Source: Deltaproteobacteria bacterium
GTDB taxonomy: Bacteria; Desulfobacterota; Syntrophia; Syntrophales; JAFGHS01
Assembly (NCBI GenBank): GCA_016928025.1
Contig: JAFGLN010000053.1
Coordinates: forward strand, 1-38,735
Direction: 5' to 3'
DNA length: 38,735 nucleotides
Shown here: positions 17,712 through 26,202 of the stretch, in pieces
How positions within the stretch are numbered: the stretch's first letter is position 1
Layout of the letters: the number at the start of each line of letters is the position of its first letter
The notes under the pieces: generated by a model
The model's database searches: none
What the model saw: the letters and a program-made list of their open reading frames with translations, nothing else
What the model was told of the DNA's origin: nothing
Translations under genes and position numbers: made by a program

Positions 17712-18377
17712 ATGATAAAACGATTGATGGACATACTGTTGTCAGGTTTGAGCCTTGTTTGTTTTTTCCCCTTCGGCCTGGTTATCGTATTGATTTTAAG
17801 ACTTACCGGTGAGGGAGAAATTTTTTTCCTTCAGTCTCGAGTCGGCAAAGGTGGTGAGATTTTCGGCTTGATGAAATTTGCTACCATGCTTAAAGACAGC
17901 CCGAATATCGGTACGGGGGTTTTGACCGTCAAGAATGATCCTCGCGTGCTTCCCTTCGGCAAGTTTCTTCGAAAGACAAAGCTTAATGAAGTACCTCAAT
18001 TATGGAATATTTTGAAGGGCGATATGAGCATCATTGGGCCAAGACCACAGGCCCAGAAACATTTTGACGTTTTCCCTGAACATGTGAAGAAGGAAATCGT
18101 CAAGGTGAGACCAGGCCTGAGTGGTGTGGGCTCCATCATCTTTCGCGATGAAGAAAATATCATGGGGAAAAGCCCCAAACCCAATGAAGCTTGTTATGCC
18201 GAAGACATTGCCCCCTATAAGGGTGAGTTGGAAATCTGGTATATAAAAAACCAATCACTTTGGCTCGACCTCAAGTTGATTTTCCTGACTATTTGGGTCG
18301 TGCTGTTTCCCGAAAGCAACTTGCCTTTCAAAATCCTAACAGACTTGCCGAAAAGCAACAACAAGATATTTCGTTAA
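17712..18377 (+). CDS. Initiating sugar-phosphate transferase (small, PglC/WbaP-catalytic-domain type)
   Basis: Monotopic phosphoglycosyl transferases move a sugar-1-phosphate to undecaprenyl phosphate and so start a repeat unit. The 221-residue protein is the catalytic domain alone: N-terminal basic motif MIKRLMDI, one re-entrant hydrophobic segment (~8-31), LKGDMSIIGPRPQ and VRPGLSGVGS. The usual acidic dyad D-E in L-D-E-L-P-Q reads L-N-E-V-P-Q here (N92-E93), and the usual K-F-R-S-M is K-F-A-T-M. Asn at the first dyad position is, to my memory, not rare in this family, so I do not call it inactive. A second, larger transferase is at 22113. Confidence 0.87.
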   Translation: MIKRLMDILLSGLSLVCFFPFGLVIVLILRLTGEGEIFFLQSRVGKGGEIFGLMKFATMLKDSPNIGTGVLTVKNDPRVLPFGKFLRKTKLNEVPQLWNILKGDMSIIGPRPQAQKHFDVFPEHVKKEIVKVRPGLSGVGSIIFRDEENIMGKSPKPNEACYAEDIAPYKGELEIWYIKNQSLWLDLKLIFLTIWVVLFPESNLPFKILTDLPKSNNKIFR

Positions 18378-18475
18378 AAAAGCTCTGTCAGTTCTGTTTC
18401 CAAGCACGCGGTTTTATCTAAAATGGTTTGATATCGAGGGGATTTTGCAGTCATCGTCGCTGAAGGGGTACTTTT

Positions 18476-18519
18476 CACTTTGAAAAAGTGGCTTTATATG
18501 TTACACGTAAAACACGTGT
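18476..18519. promoter_or_regulatory. Palindromes upstream of vapBC, possible operator
   Basis: CACTTT-GAA-AAAGTG (18476-18490) is a 6-bp inverted repeat and ACACGTGT (18512-18519) is a perfect 8-bp palindrome; TTACACGTAA (18501-18510) is a near-palindrome between them. VapB antitoxins often bind such sites upstream of their own operon, so this is a reasonable operator candidate, but binding is not shown. Confidence 0.35.
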
Positions 18520-18538
18520 GCAAACAGGAGTCATTGCC

Positions 18539-18772
18539 ATGAAACAAAACATAACGATAAGCTTGGATCAAGCTTTAATCCGGGAAGGCAAAGTCATCGC
18601 AGCCAAACGAGGAACCTCTCTGAACAGAATGTTGCGAACAGAACTGGAAAAAATCATCCGGAATGCGAAACAATACGATACGGCAAAGAAAAAAGCCCTT
18701 GCAGCAATGAGAACGGGTTTTCATTCCGGACTGGCACGATGCCCTTCGCGGGATGAAATTCATGAGAGATAA
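18539..18772 (+). CDS. VapB-like ribbon-helix-helix antitoxin
   Basis: The 77-residue protein begins MKQNITISLDQALIREGKVI, a ribbon-helix-helix DNA-binding pattern (beta strand, then helices, with KRGTSLNRML as turn and second helix). ATG 18539 is chosen because AGGAG (18526-18530) precedes it by 8 bases; longer readings lack that. It overlaps the PIN-toxin start by 20 bp. It should neutralise the toxin and repress its operon through the upstream palindromes. The C-terminus (AAMRTGFHSGLARCPSRDE) is the likely toxin-binding tail. Confidence 0.8.
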   Translation: MKQNITISLDQALIREGKVIAAKRGTSLNRMLRTELEKIIRNAKQYDTAKKKALAAMRTGFHSGLARCPSRDEIHER

Positions 18773-19190
18773 GATATTTATCGACACGAATATCCTTGTT
18801 TATGCCCATGATTTAAGCGCGGGTGATCGACATACAGGTGCTTATGCCATCGTTGAAAAACTATGGGAAGATGAAACCGGGGTCATCAGCGTACAGGTGC
18901 TTCAAGAGTTTTATGTCATAACCACCCGCAAGATATTAAATCCTTTAAAGCCACAACAGGCACGGGAGCTTATCGGGAATTACCTTGCCTGGCCGGTCCA
19001 GGTTAATGATGCAGAATTGACGATGCGGGCTTCGGAGATTTCGGAAAAGGTCAATCTGTCATTTTGGGATGCCTTGATAATTGCCGCGGCTCTTCGCATG
19101 GACGCAAAAAAGATAATCACGGAAGACCTGAATCACGGTCAGATAATTGAAGGCATCCGGATTGAAAATCCTTTTATCAAGGACTCCTAA
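18753..19190 (+). CDS. vapC: VapC-like PIN-domain ribonuclease toxin
   Basis: PIN toxins cleave RNA with a cluster of acidic residues. Here the N-terminal FIDTNILVYAHD gives D11, the first metal ligand. E52 in VLQEFY, D106 in FWDALIIAAAL and D125 in TEDLNHG give the remaining acidic positions. The 145-residue length is normal. Translation may start at ATG 18753 or at ATG 18762. Either start lies within the antitoxin's last codons, so the two are coupled. The pair sits between two glycan genes and most likely came as a mobile accessory module. Confidence 0.87.
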   Translation: MKFMRDKIFIDTNILVYAHDLSAGDRHTGAYAIVEKLWEDETGVISVQVLQEFYVITTRKILNPLKPQQARELIGNYLAWPVQVNDAELTMRASEISEKVNLSFWDALIIAAALRMDAKKIITEDLNHGQIIEGIRIENPFIKDS

Positions 19191-19591
19191 AAACAAGCAT
19201 ATTACATCGTCGTAAAATCGTTACCGGCGTCTTCGAGGACCATTCCCGGAGCGCCTTTAGTCCTGTTTGATGTCGGTCCATTCAAATTAATGCATTGTTT
19301 TGTTCTGTTATTAATGCTTGATAAGTTATTATCGGGAATATATTCTTAACGAAATTGTTAAGGATGTGTGTTTGATTGGAACCGTATGACCGAAATCAGC
19401 AAAGCATTTCCTGAAAGGACAGAACGTCCGGGATGAGCGGATCACCGCCCCTAAATTAAAGACAGCATGGGGTATACAAGAATGTTATGGTGAAAACCGT
19501 CAAGATTGACAGCCCCGTAAAAAGTTATATTCCCCTCCCTTTCACATGTTCAATTTGACATATATTGCATTATGCTGTAAATACTACGACC
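19191..19591. other. 401-bp region without a recognisable gene
   Basis: No open frame with coding character is visible. It holds one inverted repeat, CTTAAC-GAAATT-GTTAAG (19345-19362), and a possible promoter near its end (19555-19583). The rest is mixed-composition sequence with no transposon ends that I can recognise. It may be the scar of an insertion. Confidence 0.5.
19555..19583 (+). promoter_or_regulatory. Possible sigma-70-like promoter of the ATPase gene
   Basis: TTGACA (19555-19560), 17 bases, then the weak -10 hexamer TAAATA (19578-19583). Transcription would start about at the ATG of the next gene (19592), which has no Shine-Dalgarno, so a leaderless message is possible. The -10 is poor, so this is tentative. 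Confidence 0.35.
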
Positions 19592-20851
19592 ATGAGCGAT
19601 AATATACAGCTATATCGTTGTTTGTCACAACGGCTTCCAAGTTCCGAGAAAAAACGCCTCGCGTTGATCACGGGTGCCCGCCAAACAGGGAAAACAACGC
19701 TCGCAAAGGCAACCTACTCGCATTTGCGCTATGTAAACCTCGATGCCCCGGAAAATCGCGAGGCTATGCGAACCATTTCATCGTCGCTTTGGGCAAGGGA
19801 CATCGGCCTTGCCGTCCTCGACGAGGCGCAAAAGGAACCGGTGGTCTTTGACAAGGTAAAATACGCTTTCGATGACGGTGCCCTGCCCTTTTCCGTCCTA
19901 TTGGGTTCTAGTCAGATTCTTCTCCTCAAGAAGATCAGAGAAACATTGGCGGGACGGATTTCAATCTATGAACTCTGGCCGCTCATGATGCATGAGATTG
20001 TTAATGACTCAGCTGCCGCTTCTACCCGTGATCCTATCGTAGATCAGCTTTTTTCCGATAGATCGTGCGATGATATCTTCAGCCGGCAGCCGGCCGTTCT
20101 GCTGAATGATGATGAGGCCAGGCGCCGCAGCGCGGAAGATTATCTTCTGCAATGGGGCGGTATGCCCGCCTTGCTTGGATTGTCCAATGAAGAGCGCCGC
20201 CAGTGGCTCAAAGATTACAGTTACACCTATCTCGAACGGGATGTTGTTGATCTCTCCCGACTGGACGATTTGATGCCCTTCAGAAAGTTTCAGCGCTTGT
20301 CGGCGCTGCGATCGGGAACTTTGCTCAATTACAGCGAGCTGGCACGAGACGCCGCCGTCAGTACCGATACCGCACGGCGTTATCTCGAATATCTCCGTCT
20401 TTCATACCAGGCATTTCTCTTGCCGCCATACCATAAGAACTTGACGAGTACGGTTGTCAAAACCCCAAAGGTATACTGGACAGACATTGGTCTGCTCAGG
20501 CAACTGACCGGGATTCAGGAATCTGTAACCGGGGAGATATATGAAACCCATGTCTTGGGCGAATTGATGAAATGGAAGCAAACATTGGGCAGAGATGGAG
20601 AATTGTATTTCTATCGCACAAGATCCGGGTTGGAGGTGGACTTGCTTTTGGAAACAGCTGCCGGTGTTGTCGGCATGGAAATCAAATCACGTCGGGTGCT
20701 GGCATCCAGGGATATGACAGGATTGAAGGCGATAGCCGCCGCTGTCGGCAATCGGTGGCGCGGCGGACTGGTGATTTATCCGGGCAACGAGCTTAAAAAG
20801 ATCGGAACGCCGCAGTTGTGGGCCGTTCCTTCACACCGCCTGTTTGGTTAA
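19592..20851 (+). CDS. AAA-family ATPase with DUF4143 domain
   Basis: The N-terminal AAA_14 ATPase domain has Walker A GARQTGKTT (residues 28-36), Walker B AVLDEAQ (74-80) and the sensor-like LLGSSQ. A helical part follows, then a DUF4143 domain that includes the winged-helix-like LNYSELARDAAVSTDTARRY and a C-terminal GLEVDLLLE...GMEIKS. That last arrangement, acidic residues followed by E-x-K, resembles a PD-(D/E)xK nuclease core. ATG 19592 is preferred over TTG 19565. The family is found scattered in bacteria and archaea near toxin-antitoxin and mobile regions; its function is not known. Confidence 0.87.
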   Translation: MSDNIQLYRCLSQRLPSSEKKRLALITGARQTGKTTLAKATYSHLRYVNLDAPENREAMRTISSSLWARDIGLAVLDEAQKEPVVFDKVKYAFDDGALPFSVLLGSSQILLLKKIRETLAGRISIYELWPLMMHEIVNDSAAASTRDPIVDQLFSDRSCDDIFSRQPAVLLNDDEARRRSAEDYLLQWGGMPALLGLSNEERRQWLKDYSYTYLERDVVDLSRLDDLMPFRKFQRLSALRSGTLLNYSELARDAAVSTDTARRYLEYLRLSYQAFLLPPYHKNLTSTVVKTPKVYWTDIGLLRQLTGIQESVTGEIYETHVLGELMKWKQTLGRDGELYFYRTRSGLEVDLLLETAAGVVGMEIKSRRVLASRDMTGLKAIAAAVGNRWRGGLVIYPGNELKKIGTPQLWAVPSHRLFG

Positions 20852-20906
20852 AAAAAGCCTTCTTTTGTCCGGCACAGAAAACAATTATTATTTTGAGATT
20901 GATGAA

Positions 20907-22109
20907 ATGATAAAACCTGAACTGCTCAACAACATTCTGAAAAGATCGGAATCCATGTTTGCCGACGATCTGGCGGATCACCACCAGGAGGCTGTGGATT
21001 GTATTGGCGGAGCTCGGATCATGGTCATCGGGGCGGCGGGGTCCATCGGGAGCGCCTTCGTCCAGCAACTGGCCCCTTACGGCCCGGGGGCACTCCATCT
21101 GGTCGATATCAGCGAAAATAACCTGGTGGAGGTAGTCCGGGACTTGCGGTCGTCGCCCATTGTTTTGCCGATCGATTTTAAGACGTTTCCCATCGCCATG
21201 GGCTCTGAGGAATTCGACCGGCTGCTGGAGGCTGAAAAAGAGTATGATTATGTCGTCAATTTTTCCGCGCTGAAGCATGTCCGCTCTGAAAAGGACCCCT
21301 ATAGCCTTATGCGGATGTACAACACAAACGTTTACTACGTCAAAAAGCTCCTGGACAAACTGACCGGCACCAATATCAGGAAGCATTTTTCCGTATCTTC
21401 CGACAAGGCGGCCAACCCGGCCAACGTAATGGGGGCAACAAAGATATTCATGGAACGTATCCTGCTGTCCTACGCGGACCGCATCCCGTTCTCAACGGCA
21501 CGGTTCGCCAACGTGGCCTTTTCAGACGGAAGTCTGCTGCACGGATTCATCCAGCGCCTGGCCAAACGCCAGCCCTTTTCGGCGCCCACGGACGTCAAGC
21601 GCTACTTCATCTCCCATGAAGAGGCGGGGCAGTTGTGTCTGTTGTCCTGTTTCTTAGGCGCAAATCGCGACATCTACTTTCCGAAGCTGGACGAAACAAA
21701 GGATGTGTTGACCTTTTCGGAAATCGCTGTTCTGTTTTTGGAGGCAGCAGGCTTTACACCTGATGTTTGCTCCTCTGAGGAAGAGGCCAAAGAGAAAGCC
21801 CTCATCATGAAACCCGGCGGCAAGACCTGGCCGTGCTATTTCTTCATCAGTGATACAACGGGCGAAAAACCGTTTGAAGAATTTTATACGGGCGACGATA
21901 AGGTCGATTTCGACCGGTACCGCAATGTGGGGGTCATCAGCCAGCCCCCCTGGAAGGCATATGATAAAATCCAGGAAGCCATGGATGCCTTTGCTCGGAT
22001 AAAAGGAAGCAATCACTGGGTCAAAGAAGATATGGTGGAAGCTATCAAGATTATCGTGCCGGAATTGATGCACGAGGAAAAACACAAGAATCTCGATCAA
22101 AAGATGTAG
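20907..22109 (+). CDS. CapD/FlaA1-like nucleotide-sugar dehydratase or epimerase
   Basis: Extended SDR-family protein of the polysaccharide-synthesis type (PF02719). The NAD-binding motif is GAAGSIGS (from G42), the catalytic S-D-K is SSDKAANPANVMGATK with Met in place of Tyr as in FlaA1/PglF/WbpM 4,6-dehydratases, and TARFANVAFSDGSLLHGF continues the fold. It is longer than single-domain FlaA1 because of a C-terminal part (~100 residues). ATG 20907 is my choice; an in-frame TTG at 20844 would add 21 residues and overlap the ATPase stop. It probably makes a UDP-4-keto-6-deoxyhexosamine for the aminotransferase at 16539. Confidence 0.82.
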   Translation: MIKPELLNNILKRSESMFADDLADHHQEAVDCIGGARIMVIGAAGSIGSAFVQQLAPYGPGALHLVDISENNLVEVVRDLRSSPIVLPIDFKTFPIAMGSEEFDRLLEAEKEYDYVVNFSALKHVRSEKDPYSLMRMYNTNVYYVKKLLDKLTGTNIRKHFSVSSDKAANPANVMGATKIFMERILLSYADRIPFSTARFANVAFSDGSLLHGFIQRLAKRQPFSAPTDVKRYFISHEEAGQLCLLSCFLGANRDIYFPKLDETKDVLTFSEIAVLFLEAAGFTPDVCSSEEEAKEKALIMKPGGKTWPCYFFISDTTGEKPFEEFYTGDDKVDFDRYRNVGVISQPPWKAYDKIQEAMDAFARIKGSNHWVKEDMVEAIKIIVPELMHEEKHKNLDQKM

Positions 22110-22112
22110 TTT

Positions 22113-23486
22113 ATGTTAAAAACAACGTTGCCACGCAATCAGCTGATTCTGCTCATCGGTGACATCGCACTGATTGTCATTGCTTTTTATTTGTCGCCAT
22201 TGTTTCGCTTCGGCGTGCTGCCGGATATCAGGACATTTCTTCGATGGCCCGATGTATCGGCTATTATTACCTACTTGCTGTGTTTCTACATCTTCGATTT
22301 TTACAATCTTCAGGAGCGGTTATATACTCTTGGTTATACCGTGCGGTTCCTTGTCGCTCTCATCATGGCTGATTTCGTCATCGGCTTTTTATTTTACGCC
22401 TTCAATGTCCGGCCATACGCTACCGTCATCTTTCTGATTAACACGATCCTGATTTTAGTCTTTTGCATGACCTGGCGCATCGCCTTCATCAAATGGACCC
22501 GTCAGACACAAAAGATGCTCCGTGTGTTGGTGGTCGGCGCTGGTTGGGCCGGCCACGATCTGTCGGAAATTCTGAGATTTCGTGAAGAATTTCAAATCGT
22601 TGGTTTTTTGGACGACGATCCGGCCAAGCAGGGAAGCCAAATCAACGGCGCACGCGTTATCGGAAACACGGAACAGCTTATGGAGACTATTTATAAGAAG
22701 GACATCGACATCGTCATCATCGCCATTACCCACCGGTTAAACCAGGATTTATACAAAAGGCTTATCGATGTGAAAATGCAGGGCATCGTTGTTTACGAAA
22801 TGCCGACATTCTGCGAAGTGGTTTTCGGCAAGATTCCGGTCCAGCATATCAGCGATCTCTGGTTTATCTATATTCCCATTTCCGGCGTCCGTAAAACGGT
22901 CTTCAACCAAAAGATCAAGCGGATACTGGATATTGTTCTGTCCCTGGCCGGTTTGATCATTGTTTCTTTGCCGGCACTGTTGATCGCCCTGGCAATCAAG
23001 ATAGATTCACCGGGACCTGTTTTTTACGTCCAAAGACGCATCGGCTGGAAGGGACAGCCCTTCAATCTGATTAAATTTCGCTCCATGAAGGACGGCCTCG
23101 AAAATGAAAGACAATTTGCCGGGGATAAGAACGATCCGCGAATCACCAGGGTGGGCCGCGTTATTCGTCTGTTCAGACTGGATGAACTCCCCCAGATGTT
23201 GAACGTCGTTAGAGGCGAGATCAGCTTCATCGGACCTCGGGCGTTGATGGAGAAAGAAGTCACTGAATTCGCGCCGCAAATCCCCCACTTTTCGCTTCGT
23301 CATTCCATCCGGCCGGGTATTACCGGCTGGGCCCAGGTCAATTACCCTCACGGCGCCACAGTCAAGGACGCCCTGGCCAAGCTGGAATACGATCTTTATT
23401 ACATCAAAAACTTATCGCCCCTGCTGGATCTGATTATTCTTGCCAAGACGATCAGGATTGTTCTGTTTGGGCAGGGGGCGAGGTAA
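22113..23486 (+). CDS. Polyprenyl glycosylphosphotransferase (large, WcaJ/EpsB-type)
   Basis: 457 residues: about four N-terminal membrane segments (1-125), a Rossmann-like CoA_binding_3 domain (LRVLVVGAGWAGHDL from ~130), and a C-terminal bacterial sugar-transferase domain starting near NQKIKRILDIVLSLAG. The catalytic region holds KFRSMKDG, the acidic dyad D357-E358 in FRLDELPQM, EISFIGPR and RPGITGWAQVNY. It transfers a sugar-1-phosphate to undecaprenyl phosphate at the inner membrane. The start is ATG 22113, four bases after the preceding stop. It heads the export part of the locus, so it may start a different glycan from the small transferase at 17712. Confidence 0.9.
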   Translation: MLKTTLPRNQLILLIGDIALIVIAFYLSPLFRFGVLPDIRTFLRWPDVSAIITYLLCFYIFDFYNLQERLYTLGYTVRFLVALIMADFVIGFLFYAFNVRPYATVIFLINTILILVFCMTWRIAFIKWTRQTQKMLRVLVVGAGWAGHDLSEILRFREEFQIVGFLDDDPAKQGSQINGARVIGNTEQLMETIYKKDIDIVIIAITHRLNQDLYKRLIDVKMQGIVVYEMPTFCEVVFGKIPVQHISDLWFIYIPISGVRKTVFNQKIKRILDIVLSLAGLIIVSLPALLIALAIKIDSPGPVFYVQRRIGWKGQPFNLIKFRSMKDGLENERQFAGDKNDPRITRVGRVIRLFRLDELPQMLNVVRGEISFIGPRALMEKEVTEFAPQIPHFSLRHSIRPGITGWAQVNYPHGATVKDALAKLEYDLYYIKNLSPLLDLIILAKTIRIVLFGQGAR

Positions 23487-23491
23487 AGGGA

Positions 23492-23580
23492 GGTTCAAGG
23501 TACAAGGGATAAAACATAGGTTCAAGGGATAGAACTGAGGGACAAGGGATAGAAGACAGGGGCAAGGAACAAAGTGAAAG
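23492..23580. repeat. Degenerate heptamer tandem repeat, array 1
   Basis: Units such as GGTTCAA, GGTACAA, GGGATAA and GGGACAA follow each other between two genes, with a visible higher-order period of about 20-21 bases (compare GGTTCAAGGGATAGAACTGA and GGGACAAGGGATAGAAGACA). No T-run or promoter is obvious. It appears to belong to the same class as the repeats at 32169, 33498 and 35203. Confidence 0.6.
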
Positions 23581-23595
23581 GGAGGCGTGGATAGG

Positions 23596-24120
23596 ATGAG
23601 GATAAAGCAGATTATACGACTTACGGGTATTATGACGCTATCGATTTTCTTCGCAGCATCGATCGGATTCGCTGAGGATTCGGACATGACTCGCGCAACT
23701 CTGGCGGGTCTTAAATCTGTAAGGGTCTCTGTTGAAAATATGCAGCCAAACATTCAGGCCTATGCCGATAAATACGGTTTGACTATAAAACAAATTCAGT
23801 CTGATTTAGAGCAAAAATTAACACAAAACGGCATCAAAATTCTGACTGCCGATGCATGGTTGACCGTCCCAGGAAGGCCTGTTTTATATATTAATATCAA
23901 CACCCATGAAACAGAAAAATACTGGTACGCATACAACATAAAAATGGAATTGCGACAACTCGTCAGCCTAAAGGCCAATCCGGAAATTACAACACTGGCC
24001 GCCACCTGGTTTATTAACATCACCGGCATCGCGAACATTGGTAATTTACACATTATAAAAAGCGACTTAATGGTCCTCGTCGACAGATTCTTAAACGCGT
24101 ATCAGGCGGTGAATAAATAG
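23596..24120 (+). CDS. Small secreted protein of unknown function ahead of yjbH
   Basis: 174 residues with a clear Sec signal peptide (MRIKQIIRLTGIMTLSIFFA, cleavage probably after G-F-A, before EDSDM). The mature part is a mixed alpha/beta protein with no cysteines and no domain that I recognise. ATG 23596 is favoured: GGAGG (23581-23585) lies 10 bases before it, while GTG 23587 is too close. The stop TAG shares a base with the GTG of the YjbH-like gene, so the two are translationally coupled. It is probably a periplasmic accessory of the export system. Confidence 0.7.
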   Translation: MRIKQIIRLTGIMTLSIFFAASIGFAEDSDMTRATLAGLKSVRVSVENMQPNIQAYADKYGLTIKQIQSDLEQKLTQNGIKILTADAWLTVPGRPVLYININTHETEKYWYAYNIKMELRQLVSLKANPEITTLAATWFINITGIANIGNLHIIKSDLMVLVDRFLNAYQAVNK

Positions 24121-26168
24121 TGAAAAGATTTATTTCCGCTTTAATATTCCTTTTTCTTTTGTCCCCTATGGTTCCGGCCTTCGCCGGGGACCGTCCTTTT
24201 ACAGGTCCGGCCAACTGGGGCGGGACGGGATTGATGGAAACACCGACGGCCCGGATTATGTCGGAGGGACGATACCGGTTCGGGGCCGGCCAGATCGACC
24301 CTTATCGCTACTACTACGGCGCCATCAGCCCCTTCGACGGGCTGGAAATCGACGGACGGGTGACGGAAGTGCTCGATCTGGAAGTGACCAGTATGCCCGG
24401 TTACGGCAATTACAAAGATAAAGCCGTCGACATCAAATACCGCGTCCTGCCGGAAGGAAAGTGGTTGCCGGCTATTGCCGTCGGTCTTATGGACCCCCAC
24501 GGCACCCGCCTCTATTCATCCCAGTATGTGGTTTTGAGCAAACAATTCTATCCCTTCGATTTGACCGTCGGCTTCGGCAACGGCCGTTTCGGGAAGAAGC
24601 CCCTTTCACCAACCGGCGATTCGTTTAAGGCGGAAATGTTCACCAATCATTCTTCATGGCGCGCGGACGGTCAATTCTTCGGCGGCATCCAGTTCGCGCC
24701 GACGGATGATTTGACTTTCATGGTGGAATACAGTCCCGTCGACTATGAAAAACAGACCAACGATCCGGCCCGGGACAAATATTTCACTGAAGCCGTCTCA
24801 TCCCCGTTCAATTTCGGCATCCGCTGGAAGCCTTTGGACTGGCTGGAAGCGGACGTGAGTTATCAGCGGGGTGACCGGATCGGCCTGAATGTATCGACGA
24901 ATTTCGAACTGGGCAATCCCTTGATTCCCATTTACGATCATCCTTACAAGGAAAAACCCATCACCTACTTAAGTCCTCTGAAAGAAAGGATTGTGGAGGC
25001 CCTCTATCAATCCGGTTTCAGTAATATCGGTGTAAAATGGGACGGCGACGCCGTCAGGGTCGACGCGGAAAACGACAAATTTTATTACAATCCAAAAGCC
25101 ATCGGTGTCGCTTTACGGGCACTGGCTCCGATGATCCCGGTAGACGTCCAAAAAGTCTATTTCACCTTAACGGAAAATGACATCCCGGTTTTGGAATTCG
25201 AAACATCCACGGAAGATCTGATCGCTTTTGATTCAGAGCACTTGTCTGTCTCGGAGTTTCTTTATCTCTCTCGTTTTCGAACAGATGTATGGAAAACACC
25301 GGACTCCTTCAAAAGTCATCGGACTTATTTCGATTATAATCTGAAGCCCGACTTTAAAATGTTTTTAAACGATCCTTCGGGCTTCTTCAAATATCGTTTC
25401 GGCATCCTGGGGCAGGCATTATTCACTCCCGCGAGGGGATCCACCTTTGCCGCGGGTCTTGTGGGCTATCCGCTCAATACGGTCTCCTCAGCCAATAAAC
25501 CGTCATCCCAGCCCGTCAGAACGGATACCGTTGCCTATCAAGAGCAGGATGTCCTCATGCACATGCTGCTGTTCGACCATATCGAGAAATTTAAGTATAA
25601 CCTCCACGGACGTATCGCGGCGGGGTATCTTGAAGAGCAGTATATGGGGGCTGACGGGGAAGTGGCCATGCCGCTCTTTGGTGGAAGAATCATGGCGGGT
25701 TTGGCCGGCAGCATCGTTAAAAAAAGGGATCCCGGTCACATGTTTAAGCTCAAAAAGAATGATTGGAAAAATTATTATAAAACAGCCTTCTTAAAGCTGC
25801 GTTTAACGATACCGGAGGCGGACATCAATATCGATTTGAAAAACGGTCAATTTCTGGCCGGCGATCGGGGAACGTCCATCACCGTATCGAGAGATTTTAA
25901 CGGCGTCGTCATATCGGCCTGGTACAGTATCACCGGTACCTCCATGTTCAATGATTCCTTTAACCGGGGATATCACGATAAAGGCATATCCGTTTCCATT
26001 CCGTTTCGATTGTTTACCGGAAAAGACAGCCGTTCGGCTTACGGCCTGGGGCTGTCGCCCTGGACGCGGGATGTCGCTCAGGACATCGTTCATTTCAATG
26101 ACCTGTTTGATTTTATCGGCAGAAATACCAAGGTTTATATTGACAAAGACAAACGCATGATTCAATAA
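24120..26168 (+). CDS. YjbH/GfcD-like outer membrane exopolysaccharide protein
   Basis: 682 residues with a signal peptide (hydrophobic core LIFLFLLSPMVPAFA, cleavage before GDRPF). GPANWGGTGLMETPTARIMS and RYRFGAGQ are the N-terminal YjbH (PF06082) hallmark; many alternating-hydrophobic strands follow, as in an outer-membrane beta-barrel. The protein ends without a terminal Phe. YjbH-like proteins are linked to capsule and EPS secretion in enterobacteria and vibrios. The start is GTG 24120, overlapping the previous stop by one base. The Wzz-like and SLBB genes that follow support an export role. Confidence 0.87.
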   Translation: MKRFISALIFLFLLSPMVPAFAGDRPFTGPANWGGTGLMETPTARIMSEGRYRFGAGQIDPYRYYYGAISPFDGLEIDGRVTEVLDLEVTSMPGYGNYKDKAVDIKYRVLPEGKWLPAIAVGLMDPHGTRLYSSQYVVLSKQFYPFDLTVGFGNGRFGKKPLSPTGDSFKAEMFTNHSSWRADGQFFGGIQFAPTDDLTFMVEYSPVDYEKQTNDPARDKYFTEAVSSPFNFGIRWKPLDWLEADVSYQRGDRIGLNVSTNFELGNPLIPIYDHPYKEKPITYLSPLKERIVEALYQSGFSNIGVKWDGDAVRVDAENDKFYYNPKAIGVALRALAPMIPVDVQKVYFTLTENDIPVLEFETSTEDLIAFDSEHLSVSEFLYLSRFRTDVWKTPDSFKSHRTYFDYNLKPDFKMFLNDPSGFFKYRFGILGQALFTPARGSTFAAGLVGYPLNTVSSANKPSSQPVRTDTVAYQEQDVLMHMLLFDHIEKFKYNLHGRIAAGYLEEQYMGADGEVAMPLFGGRIMAGLAGSIVKKRDPGHMFKLKKNDWKNYYKTAFLKLRLTIPEADINIDLKNGQFLAGDRGTSITVSRDFNGVVISAWYSITGTSMFNDSFNRGYHDKGISVSIPFRLFTGKDSRSAYGLGLSPWTRDVAQDIVHFNDLFDFIGRNTKVYIDKDKRMIQ

Positions 26169-26202
26169 GATAATGAAAAAACACACAACCCACGGAGAAT
26201 GA

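Noticed and set aside
17985..17996. Asn for Asp in the small sugar-phosphate transferase dyad as proof of inactivation
   Set aside because: An Asn-Glu pair occurs, as I recall, in other members of this family, and all other catalytic motifs are intact, so the gene is annotated as functional.
19191..19591. Possible transposase remnant
   Set aside because: Short translated stretches gave no recognisable transposase motif and no terminal inverted repeats or target duplication were found by eye.
23492..23580. Possible CRISPR-like array
   Set aside because: The units are 7 bases (or ~20 as groups), degenerate and without unique spacers; no cas gene is near.
24141..24500. Reading frame opposite the YjbH-like gene
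   Set aside because: No signal, domain or ribosome site; the sense gene is clearly coding here.
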